Made by a program: the position numbers and the translations under genes | The notes under the pieces: model-generated | Database searches by the model: none | What the model saw: the letters and a program-made list of their open reading frames with translations, nothing else | What the model was told of the DNA's origin: nothing | DNA from: a virus | Strand: one strand, 5' to 3' | Length of the DNA: 25,490 bases | IMG/VR virus record: IMGVR_UViG_3300010430_000420 | Span: 1 to 25,490 of that record | Shown: positions 9,101 to 14,821 of the stretch, one piece after another | Layout of the letters: every line of letters starts with the position of its first letter | Numbering within the stretch: position 1 is the first letter of the stretch

Positions 9101-9411
9101 TAAAAACTGAAGAAGGTAGAAACACTAAACAAATTTTAGATTTAATTAACGAAACAATCTTACCTGGTGTGAAAGCACTTGGTGCTAATCCAACAGATAC
9201 AGACTTGCAGTTTATTATCAAATATAAACCAAAGGTAACTGATCCTCCTCAGGACATTGCACAGTATCTAGCAAGAGTTCAAAAGGTCTTTAATCGTTCG
9301 TACACAGACGCTCAGAAAGTTATTGAATCTAATGGCACATATGTTCCTAAATTTGAATTTATTAAAGGCGAAGTAGATAAGTCAAATCCTTTACTACAAG
9401 GAGTAAACTAA
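6184..9411 (+). CDS. Large ejection/internal virion-type protein (1075 aa)
   Basis: This is the largest protein in the window. Order of parts: a charged helical or coiled-coil N-terminus (about 14-62, rich in E, R, Q, A); a long Pro/Gly/Ala/Thr-rich, probably disordered region (about 65-400) containing a 22-residue duplication around SPNMEGGAAP/SPDMEGGAAP; a mixed charged region (about 430-800) with no motif I recognise; a Pro/Val/Lys/Glu linker (about 825-860); and a helical C-terminus (about 870-1070) with a coiled-coil start (VKKYEQEQALIKQKKEAEI). Size, disorder and place among virion genes suit an internal core protein ejected with DNA (role of T7 gp16 or P22 gp16/gp20). I see no lytic transglycosylase or peptidase motif. 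The start at 6184 has AAAGGA upstream. Confidence 0.7.
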   Translation: MSFAPRQQPGPSRQERQSEMEAITIQQERDEEERRLRAEEEAKNKAERERLMREQQAAAVAVEASAFGANTTSKPTEIEETVKIKTNPITGEQTTTLEEKVPAGVPTSIGPVSPNMEGGAAPIPLTPTATAKPVSPDMEGGAAPVAMGAGTLTPTVGAPGSIPTLQDTLGAADEAGATVTPGSTPATSGVEGQAVAPTASFTDQAKGFLEKFEPYKKPDEQPGLPSLGSATLGGGVGARSGGATLRPGEMPKAVMPTMPSAPAQAPGVTPQLPGAGSVVQAPKPISTQIGTPQGGMVLPDQREIGPSIPQTGITPVSYQVPGDDAYAMAQQQNYPMDELGNYYAPNGQVIRPGTTMADLTSVSPGGFAPTPNWTAQSGEKFVADKKFYPLTGGQQFDSPAQAYMAEKQAEREQIGPGIDSATVPVIRTEQENAILAQKNEMEGGIPGLVPVDVEDATKTVEAQVLANSNDPDALKKVITSETVDVEVKDIAKENLKLTTLDKVKQEKAEVKGNAIIAKAAAGDKTASKQLAKAIAPSTSDEGSYFKAYLLQRFGLTELARAEQKKLGSDWARPTYRTINDDSGKVIGKVLVDHTGFAISGIDKAGNAMTRKAIDAGNYLTYNPTLSKHQKGGGIQLAAIGTKGQPGFIEAENITYRTNPDGTIDWAKDSKGEIITDAGKLAKIQTQVSTAKTTTDRGVATSTRVRDAKGVEWSQVPTKTGMLFYDNSGVAGIPSGKTVPITVSGDVGLQKKLAETKAGVTLKYAGAIEATKAGASEIGKFNATNGTNIGFITYAPGAEPILVDKNNNNQPLTPDTNGNITAVPNSKVAPVVPGATTEVKPVVPGEKAVVPEVKTEVKTEEVSVAPVFQTGAGNEAESIAQFNTRVKKYEQEQALIKQKKEAEIATVTKSNDQRVLDANNLLKTSEFSQAVGSQELIPGYIKLLTENKTNFGGPLQGQFALGNISAEQFFGDLIKTEEGRNTKQILDLINETILPGVKALGANPTDTDLQFIIKYKPKVTDPPQDIAQYLARVQKVFNRSYTDAQKVIESNGTYVPKFEFIKGEVDKSNPLLQGVN
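6527..6615 (+). repeat. Direct repeat inside the large ejection gene
   Basis: An identical 23-base segment occurs at 6527-6549 and 6593-6615, 66 bases (22 codons) apart, encoding MEGGAAP twice in the flexible Pro-rich region. The DNA identity suggests a recent in-frame tandem duplication. Confidence 0.8.
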
Positions 9412-9412
9412 G

Positions 9413-10468
9413 ATGGCAGACTTACAATCAATTTTAACTGATCCTAATTATACGGAAGCTAATATTGAAACTAAACAAGCTATCTTTGACAAGTATTCAG
9501 CAGGAAATGCTGATTATACAAATGCAAACGAAGACACAAAAGCACAAATACGTAAAGTATATGGATTAGAAGATGTTGCAATTGGATCTCAATTACAAGC
9601 AGATATAGATCGATTAAATCAACAAGACAAAGTGTCAGAAGAAAACACAATGACTGGTTTAAAGACCACAATGGCCGCAGTATCCCCGTATGCAACACAA
9701 AAGGCTTATAGTACGCCATTAAATGCAAAGAATCTTGGCACTATGGCAAAAACTGCCGCTCCGGGGATAGCAATGGATATGGTATCTGGTGTTCCTGGGT
9801 CTAGCAGAATTGCAGGTGCAGTATCACCTATGTTAAGTAAAGCCGCAGGTGCAACAAAAGACTTAGCAAAACTAGGCTTAAATGTAGGTTCTAGAGTATT
9901 AGGTCCTGTAGGAATGGCGGCCACAGCATATGACGCATATGATGTATACAATGATCCTAACGCTACTGCAACAGATTACATTCCACCAGCAGTAGGTGCA
10001 GTTGCATCAGCACCATTAGCATACAAAACTGCACAAGCAGTAGCACCAGTAGTTGGTAAAGCTACCGCACCAATAGGACAGTTAGTTAATAAAGGCGTAC
10101 AAGCCGCAATACCACCTAGTAAAGCTGTATATGAAGCCGCTGAAGCACAAGCCAAAGCAAGAGGCGCACAAATAGCTAACATAGGTAGAAAATTTGCATT
10201 AGATAAACTTATTCCAGGAATGGCTAGTAAGGTATTAGGGCCTATTAGTGCAGTAGGTGGTATGGTAGTACCAAGTGCAAGTGAATCAGATTACAAATAT
10301 CAATTTCCAATTACTGGACCAGCTAAAGGTAGCGAAATAAATCAACAAACTGGTCAGCCTTGGACAAGAGCAGAACTAGATGCGTACTACACACAATTTC
10401 CTGAAGAACCAGGAATAATAGATCAACTGTCTGGCTTTCTAAGCGAACAATTTAGTAACAACAAATAA
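9413..10468 (+). CDS. Internal virion/ejection-type protein with glycine-zipper-like segments (351 aa)
   Basis: It starts one base after the previous stop, with a good AAGGAG (9398-9403). The N-terminus (about 1-50) repeats a short helical pattern: ILTDPNYTEANIETKQAIFDKYS, then NADYTNANEDTKAQIRKVYG. This style is seen at the ends of phage internal virion and transglycosylase-associated proteins. The middle (about 85-250) is Ala/Gly/Val-rich with small-residue zippers and weakly hydrophobic stretches (VLGPVGMAATAYDAY, PPAVGAVASAPLAY), which could line a channel in the host envelope during DNA ejection. The C-terminus is polar and acidic. It lies at the end of the ejection gene run. The pore-like role is inferred from composition. 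Confidence 0.7.
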   Translation: MADLQSILTDPNYTEANIETKQAIFDKYSAGNADYTNANEDTKAQIRKVYGLEDVAIGSQLQADIDRLNQQDKVSEENTMTGLKTTMAAVSPYATQKAYSTPLNAKNLGTMAKTAAPGIAMDMVSGVPGSSRIAGAVSPMLSKAAGATKDLAKLGLNVGSRVLGPVGMAATAYDAYDVYNDPNATATDYIPPAVGAVASAPLAYKTAQAVAPVVGKATAPIGQLVNKGVQAAIPPSKAVYEAAEAQAKARGAQIANIGRKFALDKLIPGMASKVLGPISAVGGMVVPSASESDYKYQFPITGPAKGSEINQQTGQPWTRAELDAYYTQFPEEPGIIDQLSGFLSEQFSNNK

Positions 10469-10482
10469 AGGTAAGTATACAT

Positions 10483-11031
10483 ATGGAACATAATTTAAAA
10501 GATGACGAATATTCAGTAGTTGCATTGGCTAGGATAGATGCTGAAGCCGAAGTAGAAGCTGAAGATGACGAATACGATATGGAAGACGACAAAGCAAAAA
10601 GCACAGAAGAAGCATTATCTCAAGTGTTTAAAGATAACTTTGTAGCGTACTATCGCAGTCATGTTGCACATGTTAATATTGTTGGACGCAACTTTGTTAG
10701 TTTCCACACATTACTTGGTGGAATTTACGAAGAACTACAAAGTCAAATTGATGTTATTGGTGAATTAATGCGTACACTACAAGCGTTTATGCCTTCTTCC
10801 TTAGAATATGTTGTTGATCATTCACACTTATCCAACGAAGAACTATCTGGTACAGGTCTGGAATTACTTGAAGCAGTATACGAAGACTTAGAACATTTAA
10901 TTGATTGCTATGGACATTTAAATCGTTGTGCTATAGATGACGGTCATGACGAGATTGCAAACTACGCACAAGAACGTATTTTATCACTTAAAAAACATTG
11001 TTGGATGCTTAGATCAACACTTGAAGATTAA
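10483..11031 (+). CDS. Dps/ferritin-like protein
   Basis: Residues about 44-182 match the Dps fold. The signature HVNIVGRNFVSFH at 63-75 corresponds to E. coli Dps HWNxxGxNFxxxH. The ferroxidase ligands of Dps (H51, H63, D78, E82 in E. coli) align with H63, H75, D90 and E94 here, but D67 is replaced by Gly79. The C-terminal helix (about 155-178) also aligns. Known Dps proteins form 12-mers that oxidise and store iron and shield DNA. The first 45 residues are strongly acidic (DAEAEVEAEDDEYDMEDD), unlike the Lys-rich DNA-binding tail of E. coli Dps, so DNA binding by that tail is unlikely. It lies at the end of the ejection gene run with an AAAGG site upstream, and ends tail-to-tail with the minus-strand gene. 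Expression with virion genes suggests packaging or late iron handling, which is inference. Confidence 0.85.
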   Translation: MEHNLKDDEYSVVALARIDAEAEVEAEDDEYDMEDDKAKSTEEALSQVFKDNFVAYYRSHVAHVNIVGRNFVSFHTLLGGIYEELQSQIDVIGELMRTLQAFMPSSLEYVVDHSHLSNEELSGTGLELLEAVYEDLEHLIDCYGHLNRCAIDDGHDEIANYAQERILSLKKHCWMLRSTLED

Positions 11032-11552
11032 ACTGGTGCACCTTCTACTGGTGCAGTTGGTTGTGATTGTAGTTTTTTATAAGCATAACTTCCTCTAACA
11101 TCATATCCATATCTAGCATGTAACTTTAAAAACGTATCACGTTCACCACGCATAGTAGTTGAACATATAACACTAGTTCCTGCATAATGAGCAAAGTTCT
11201 CCCATATCCTTAACATATCTTTTAGTAATTGTATTCTAACACGTGGACTTAGTTCTAAATCTACGTGTGCCATACGTACACTAACCATAATGTCATCACT
11301 CCAGGCGGTTCGGTCACCATTCTTTGCCCAAGTATAAGCTAATAACTTTCCTTCAGGTGTTTTAGCAACACTTATTAATTCGCTTGTAGGTAGGTAAAAT
11401 TGATTAACAACTGCAAACATAATGTTACGTGCATATGTTATTGGCTCAGGTGTAAAAATTTGATCTATTTCTATTTGAAAATTAGCTTCAGCCATATCAA
11501 CAATTGGTTGTACGTCATTGCCTGTGGCGGCACTCCAGGTATATTCTATCAT
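11028..11552 (-). CDS. GNAT-like acetyltransferase-fold protein
   Basis: This is the only minus-strand gene. The ATG at 11552 is preferred because AAAGGA (plus coordinates 11559-11564) lies six bases upstream; a TTG five codons earlier falls on that site. The 174 residues follow the GNAT order: an N-terminal region with EANFQIEID, a strand SELISVAKTPEGKLLAYTWA (about 57-76), motif-A-like VRMAHVDLELSPRVRIQLLKDML (about 92-114), a helix, and a last strand with RYGYDVRGSYAYKKL (147-161). The usual acetyl-CoA loop (Q/RxxGxG/A) is not clear at 104-109 (RVRIQL), so catalytic activity is uncertain. A TTAAATA motif upstream suggests late expression. Its stop shares TTAA (11028-11031) with the Dps stop. 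The substrate is unknown. Confidence 0.7.
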   Translation of the reverse strand: MIEYTWSAATGNDVQPIVDMAEANFQIEIDQIFTPEPITYARNIMFAVVNQFYLPTSELISVAKTPEGKLLAYTWAKNGDRTAWSDDIMVSVRMAHVDLELSPRVRIQLLKDMLRIWENFAHYAGTSVICSTTMRGERDTFLKLHARYGYDVRGSYAYKKLQSQPTAPVEGAPV

Positions 11553-11574
11553 TTCTTTTCCTTTCAATATACTG

Positions 11575-11582
11575 TATTTAAT
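11575..11582 (-). promoter_or_regulatory. Late-type promoter motif ATTAAATA (minus strand)
   Basis: The minus strand reads ATTAAATAC, 22 bases before the GNAT ATG at 11552, with AAAGGA between. It is the weaker form (T at position 2) of the TAAATA-core motif. It lies back to back with the plus-strand motif at 11600-11607, so the 60-base gap looks like a divergent late promoter pair. Confidence 0.4.
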
Positions 11583-11599
11583 CCTAGCCGTTTGGTCGT

Positions 11600-11607
11600 G
11601 CTAAATA
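11600..11607 (+). promoter_or_regulatory. Late-type promoter motif GCTAAATA, leaderless spacing
   Basis: The motif ends five bases before the ATG at 11613. With T4-like geometry (element centred near -10) transcription would begin at or next to the A of the ATG. No Shine-Dalgarno sequence precedes the gene. The spacing is identical to that at 21699-21706. Confidence 0.5.
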
Positions 11608-11612
11608 ATAGC

Positions 11613-11969
11613 ATGACAGATACAACTAGAAAATCAAAACGCAAGCCTGGTGAAAACCGAGGTGGTGCTAGACCTGGTGCTGGAAGACCTAAAGGTGCAA
11701 GAGATCAGGTATCAATTCAATCTTTATTAGAAGCACTAAATGATCAGACCGGAGGTTTAGATTACGAATCTCTATTGGTTGCTGACTTCTTGCAATGTCG
11801 TATGCAAAACGACAAACAAACAACTTTAAAATATCACAATCTTATTTTAAACAAAGTCATGAATAGTCTTACTAAAATAGAAGTTACTGACAGTAAAGAA
11901 GCTATTGAAGCAAAGCAAGTTGCTTTTGCTGAAGCACTAGCAAAACTCACTGGTGTTAACGAAGACTAA
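11613..11969 (+). CDS. Possible terminase small subunit (118 aa)
   Basis: The protein starts at 11613 (MTDTTRKSKRKPGENRG). Residues 17-29 read GGARPGAGRPKGA, a basic Gly/Pro motif very common at the start of small terminase subunits and related phage DNA-binding proteins. The rest is short and helical (about 35-118) and includes YESLLVADFLQCRMQND and a C-terminal acidic end. No full helix-turn-helix is obvious. TerL lies about 2.9 kb downstream rather than adjacent, so the call is moderate; the motif also occurs in other phage and plasmid proteins. The frame stays open upstream to about 11400, but that part lies in the divergent promoter and on the GNAT gene and is rejected. There is no ribosome site; see the leaderless promoter motif. 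Confidence 0.6.
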   Translation: MTDTTRKSKRKPGENRGGARPGAGRPKGARDQVSIQSLLEALNDQTGGLDYESLLVADFLQCRMQNDKQTTLKYHNLILNKVMNSLTKIEVTDSKEAIEAKQVAFAEALAKLTGVNED

Positions 11970-11972
11970 ATA
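11965..11972 (+). promoter_or_regulatory. Late-type promoter motif ACTAAATA
   Basis: The motif overlaps the TAA stop of the possible small terminase and lies 19 bases before the ATG at 11991. AGGAG at 11980-11984 falls between the expected start (about 11978) and the ATG. Confidence 0.5.
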
Positions 11973-11990
11973 CATTGACAGGAGATTAGA

Positions 11991-12191
11991 ATGGCTGACA
12001 AGAAAAAACCAAAGTTAAACATTAAAAAAGCAATTAAACGCCCAGGTGCGTTAAGAGCAAAACTAGGTGCGAAGCCTGGTAAGCCCATTCCAAAAGCAAA
12101 ACTTAATAAAGCGGCTAAGGCTCCTGGATTGCTAGGGCAACAAGCAAGGTTTGCAAAAACCCTACGTACATTTAAAAAAGGAAAAAAGTAA
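11991..12191 (+). CDS. Small highly basic protein (66 aa)
   Basis: AGGAG (11980-11984) gives a good start at 11991. Of 66 residues about one third are Lys or Arg, and there are almost no acidic residues after D3. The core reads KRPGALRAKLGAKPGKPIPKAKL, followed by NKAAKAPGLLGQQARFAKTL and a KKGKK end. I have the impression of similar 'GxLxxxLGxxxGxxIPxxKLxxA' small proteins in other phages, where they sit near head genes, but I cannot name a family. The charge suggests nucleic-acid or capsid-interior binding, or neutralising packaged DNA. Its stop abuts the next ATG (TAAATG), so the two are probably translated together. Confidence 0.7.
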   Translation: MADKKKPKLNIKKAIKRPGALRAKLGAKPGKPIPKAKLNKAAKAPGLLGQQARFAKTLRTFKKGKK

Positions 12192-12530
12192 ATGCGAAAA
12201 AATAAAGCACTAGATAGTAATTTAGATTTTGCGGGAATGACTGGCGACGGCGTTAACCGTGGAAGTACTAAGTTAAATGTTAACCACTACACCGGTTATG
12301 CTAATGACGGCACATTAATGAATGTTGGTCGTGGTCCTACTAAAGGAAACACAAGCAGTAAAAAGACACCAGGAAGCAGTCCTCTACCTGCTAATGTTAA
12401 AATTAAAGATCCTGATTACATCAATGGTGGACATCAAGTACGTACACCAGGTGGAACAACTGCAATGCCAAATTTCAAAGATCCATCATTTATTAACGTT
12501 GGACGTGGACCAACTAAAGGAAACCAATAA
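12192..12530 (+). CDS. Small protein with two NVGRGPTKGN motifs (112 aa)
   Basis: It starts directly after the previous stop, with an AAAAAAGGA run upstream. The protein is Gly/Asn/Lys/Thr-rich and probably disordered, with no hydrophobic core. The decapeptide NVGRGPTKGN appears at residues 44-53 and again at 102-111, just before the stop. Between them a KIKDPDYINGGHQ segment is echoed by NFKDPSFINVG, so the C-terminal half looks like a degenerate duplication (KDPxxIN). The codons GGA-bearing AAAGGA of the second motif also serve as the ribosome site of the next gene. The function is unknown; the motif may be a docking or capsid-binding peptide. Confidence 0.7.
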   Translation: MRKNKALDSNLDFAGMTGDGVNRGSTKLNVNHYTGYANDGTLMNVGRGPTKGNTSSKKTPGSSPLPANVKIKDPDYINGGHQVRTPGGTTAMPNFKDPSFINVGRGPTKGNQ

Positions 12531-12783
12531 AATGCATGACAAGTACACAAGTAAAAACATCAATCAAAAACAAGGACCTCGTACTGGTAACAAAGGTACT
12601 CCAAGCAAAAGAGAAGCTTTCTTAAATGCAAAAGAGTCAAGTAGCAGTGATAAAGTTTATCTTGCTAAAATGGTAACTGATGCACTTGAGTCACGTGGTA
12701 GATTTACTGCCGCTAAAACACAGCCTGCTTTTGAAGGACTTCACCCTAATACTAACGTTGGTCGTGGACCTACTAAAGGTAAT
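12321..12783 (+). repeat. Three copies of the NVGRGPTKGN-coding motif across two genes
   Basis: Copies lie at 12321-12350, 12495-12524 and 12754-12783. All ten residues are identical in the three copies, while the codons differ at several third positions (Asn, Gly, Pro), so selection acts on the peptide and not on the DNA. Confidence 0.9.
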
Positions 12784-12825
12784 GGTGGTAAGCCTAATAA
12801 AAGAGCATCTGGCGCACCTAGGTAA
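12532..12825 (+). CDS. Small basic protein with one NVGRGPTKGN motif (97 aa)
   Basis: The ATG at 12532 follows the previous stop by one base, and AAAGGA lies within the end of that gene. The frame is open further upstream but overlaps the preceding gene, so the short start is chosen. The protein begins MHDKYTSKNINQKQGPRTGN and is rich in K, R, N and G. A short helix is likely at about 24-62 (KREAFLNAKESSSSDKVYLAKMVTDALE). NVGRGPTKGN lies at residues 75-84, near the end, as in its neighbour. The shared motif and adjacency suggest that both bind the same partner, probably in the virion. I do not recognise the family. Confidence 0.7.
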   Translation: MHDKYTSKNINQKQGPRTGNKGTPSKREAFLNAKESSSSDKVYLAKMVTDALESRGRFTAAKTQPAFEGLHPNTNVGRGPTKGNGGKPNKRASGAPR

Positions 12826-12831
12826 GATAGG

Positions 12832-13440
12832 ATGTCAGGTGGAAAGGTTACATCAAATGCATCACCTGGTTTAGGTGCAAACATGCCTCCTGCTATGCAA
12901 AACCAAGCAGGCAATTTTATTATGAATCCAAGTATGTCTCCAGCTGGAGGATACGGTGGAGGTAAATCATTTGGAGCTGAACCAACTAGTAACCAACCGT
13001 TTACACCAACACCATACGAACGTGGACCTATACGTACACAAACTGAAAGGTTTCGTGGAGCAAATGTAGGCCGTCCACCGAGAGCTGGAGAATTATATGG
13101 GCCAGTTGCACCAACAATGCCTACTCCTGTTCCAGACATGCCTACTCCTATAGCAGACATGCCTATAACTGAAACAACACCAGGTAAAGAAATAGGTTTT
13201 GGTATGGATCCAACTGTTCCAATGCAAAACGAATTACAAACTAATACTCCAGGTATAAGTTTTGGATTTGGTACGCCACCTACTGCACAATACACAAATG
13301 ATGTGTCGTCAGGTATATTTGATGAATCTAACAGTTCTGAAATACCTATGATACAACCAGCAGGTACATACACTACAGCACAAACACCAAACCCATTTAG
13401 TCCTGCTCCTAATTTATTCAACAATATTAGACAGTACTAA
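12832..13440 (+). CDS. Pro/Gly-rich disordered protein (202 aa)
   Basis: The start at 12832 follows the previous stop by six bases. The ribosome site is poor (GATAGG), so translation may be coupled to the upstream gene. The protein is dominated by Pro, Gly, Thr, Met and Asn, with short repeats such as MPTPVPDMPTPIADMPI (about 98-114) and FGFGTPP. GANVGRPPRAGE at about 75-86 faintly echoes the NVGRGPTKG motif of the two preceding proteins. No fold, membrane segment or enzyme motif is visible. It is probably a flexible virion or assembly protein and the last of the small-gene run. Confidence 0.65.
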   Translation: MSGGKVTSNASPGLGANMPPAMQNQAGNFIMNPSMSPAGGYGGGKSFGAEPTSNQPFTPTPYERGPIRTQTERFRGANVGRPPRAGELYGPVAPTMPTPVPDMPTPIADMPITETTPGKEIGFGMDPTVPMQNELQTNTPGISFGFGTPPTAQYTNDVSSGIFDESNSSEIPMIQPAGTYTTAQTPNPFSPAPNLFNNIRQY

Positions 13441-13446
13441 GTAAAC

Positions 13447-13467
13447 TACAGGATAGATAATCCTGTA
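13447..13467 (+). other. Perfect 8-bp hairpin between genes
   Basis: TACAGGAT (13447-13454) and ATCCTGTA (13460-13467) pair around an AGATA loop, six bases after a stop codon and ahead of the ribosome site of the next gene. No U-tract follows, so it is not a standard terminator. It may be an mRNA processing or stability element. Confidence 0.6.
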
Positions 13468-13489
13468 TAGAAATGAAAAGGAAATGATT

Positions 13490-14296
13490 ATGAATAGAAG
13501 CGAAGAAACACCCAACCCTTGGGATACACCTGTAGAAGGTGTAGAAGAAAAACCTACCAAAGCAAAAAAAGCAAAAACACAAGCAAATGAAGAAGCCGCA
13601 CCAGTAGAACGTAATACTGAGTTTGACTTTGATCTTGAAGGTCTTATGAGTGACTTTCCAACTGCAACTGAACTAGAACGTTTTGTATATGACGTCAAAG
13701 GCGTTGTACTTGCACTTAAAGGTCGTGCAAACAAATTAAAATATCAAACAGCAATGGATGTTCTTAATGGATTAGAAGTAGATCCAAAGTTTATTGGTGA
13801 TGAGAATCCTTATGTTGAGAAAAGCGAACTTGTTCCTCTTGATCAATTAAAAGAGCCAGCAAAAAGCGACCCAAGCATTCCAACAAGAGCAAACTTACAA
13901 AATGAATTTTACAGTCCATTTGTTCCGCATCCAGACTTTGAGTCAAGAGCACAAGACAGAAAAGTACATTGTATGTTCCGCAAATATAATAATGGACTAA
14001 TCACTTATGAGATACTTGGACCATTGTCTAAGAGACCTATTGGTGAAAAACTTGATAAGTTTGGACGTAGTCGTCCTGAAAAGATTATTTGGGTTGACCC
14101 ACGTACTGGAGAACAAATTGTTCAAAGAGCTGATGGCACACTAACACCACAAGGTAAACGTTTACGTGCTATGATGCAAGCCTTTAAAGTTAACAATAGC
14201 AATCAATGGGATACATGGGTAGACAGAGAATTTATTAGTACAAGTCAAGCCGCTAGACAAAATCCTTGGGATCTTGGTTTAGAAGCTAATGGCTAA
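13490..14296 (+). CDS. Hypothetical protein (268 aa)
   Basis: Two ATGs lie close together (13484 and 13490). The second is chosen because AGGA (13479-13482) is then seven bases away rather than touching. After a polar, Lys/Ala/Glu-rich N-terminus (about 1-40) comes a helical region with FDFDLEGLMSDFPTATELERFVYDVKGVV (about 43-75) and then a mixed domain (about 120-230) with strand-like RKVHCMFRKYNNGLITYEI and WVDPRTGEQIVQRADGTLTP. The end reads PWDLG. No catalytic motif is recognised. It overlaps the next gene by eight bases and lies in the run leading to TerL, so a packaging or head role is possible but unproven. Confidence 0.7.
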   Translation: MNRSEETPNPWDTPVEGVEEKPTKAKKAKTQANEEAAPVERNTEFDFDLEGLMSDFPTATELERFVYDVKGVVLALKGRANKLKYQTAMDVLNGLEVDPKFIGDENPYVEKSELVPLDQLKEPAKSDPSIPTRANLQNEFYSPFVPHPDFESRAQDRKVHCMFRKYNNGLITYEILGPLSKRPIGEKLDKFGRSRPEKIIWVDPRTGEQIVQRADGTLTPQGKRLRAMMQAFKVNNSNQWDTWVDREFISTSQAARQNPWDLGLEANG

Positions 14297-14594
14297 AACT
14301 GATATAAGAGATGGAATGATTCATAACGCACAACAAGAGCGTATGACTCGCGATACATTGATTATGCAAAAAGTAAATGGTGCTCATAGGGAAGCGTTTA
14401 AAACACGCTTCCCAGGGCAAATTGAACATTGCATGAGATTAACTGCTGAACGACTACAAGCAGTATTAACTAAAAAACCCAAAGATTTAACTAACCCAGA
14501 AACATGGGATTGTACTACGGACGACATATTGCATTTAACACAAGCGTTACAATGTTTAACTGACATCCAGCAAACATATCCTATAGAGGAATAA
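14289..14594 (+). CDS. Hypothetical small protein (101 aa)
   Basis: It starts inside the end of the previous gene (8-base overlap), which suggests coupled translation; there is no clear ribosome site of its own. The sequence is mostly helical, with an Arg/Gln-rich N-terminus (HNAQQERMTRDTLIMQK), HREAFKTRFPGQIEHCMRLTAERL (about 33-56) and a C-terminal helix LHLTQALQCLTDIQQ. Three Cys are scattered and do not form a metal site that I can see. Size, helicity and place two genes before TerL make it an alternative small-terminase candidate, but I see no helix-turn-helix. Confidence 0.65.
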   Translation: MAKTDIRDGMIHNAQQERMTRDTLIMQKVNGAHREAFKTRFPGQIEHCMRLTAERLQAVLTKKPKDLTNPETWDCTTDDILHLTQALQCLTDIQQTYPIEE

Positions 14595-14596
14595 AA

Positions 14597-14818
14597 ATGA
14601 TACACTTAAAAAGCAAAGACAAATTTATTAATGTTGCACACAGAGAAGATAGTAGTTTAGATGTTAAACTAAAGTTTATTGAAAAAGACGTTGTACATTT
14701 TCAAATACGTCTAAACGAAGACGGAGCTGGCGAAACAGAAATTGATTATTATTTTACACAAGAAGAAGTACACACCCTTATTGAATATTTAGATGGTGCA
14801 CTAGCACACAAGGCTTAA
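14597..14818 (+). CDS. Hypothetical small protein (73 aa)
   Basis: AGAGGA (14585-14590) lies six bases before the ATG, a strong site. The sequence alternates charged and hydrophobic residues in beta-like strands (SSLDVKLKFIEKDVVHFQIRL, TEIDYYF) and ends in a helix (TQEEVHTLIEYLDGALAHKA). It looks like a compact small fold. The stop lies three bases before the TerL start. No function can be assigned. Confidence 0.65.
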   Translation: MIHLKSKDKFINVAHREDSSLDVKLKFIEKDVVHFQIRLNEDGAGETEIDYYFTQEEVHTLIEYLDGALAHKA

Positions 14819-14821
14819 CGC

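Noticed and set aside
11400-11612. Upstream extension of the small-terminase-like gene
   Set aside because: The extension is Cys/aromatic-rich nonsense antisense to the GNAT gene and crosses the divergent promoter pair.
11976-11981. TTGACA as a -35 box
   Set aside because: No -10 box at suitable spacing; it overlaps the ribosome site of the 66-residue basic protein.
12741-13424. 227-codon minus-strand frame opposite the Pro-rich gene
   Set aside because: Arises from the Pro/Gly/Thr codons on the plus strand; the plus frame fits the operon and overlaps would be extensive.
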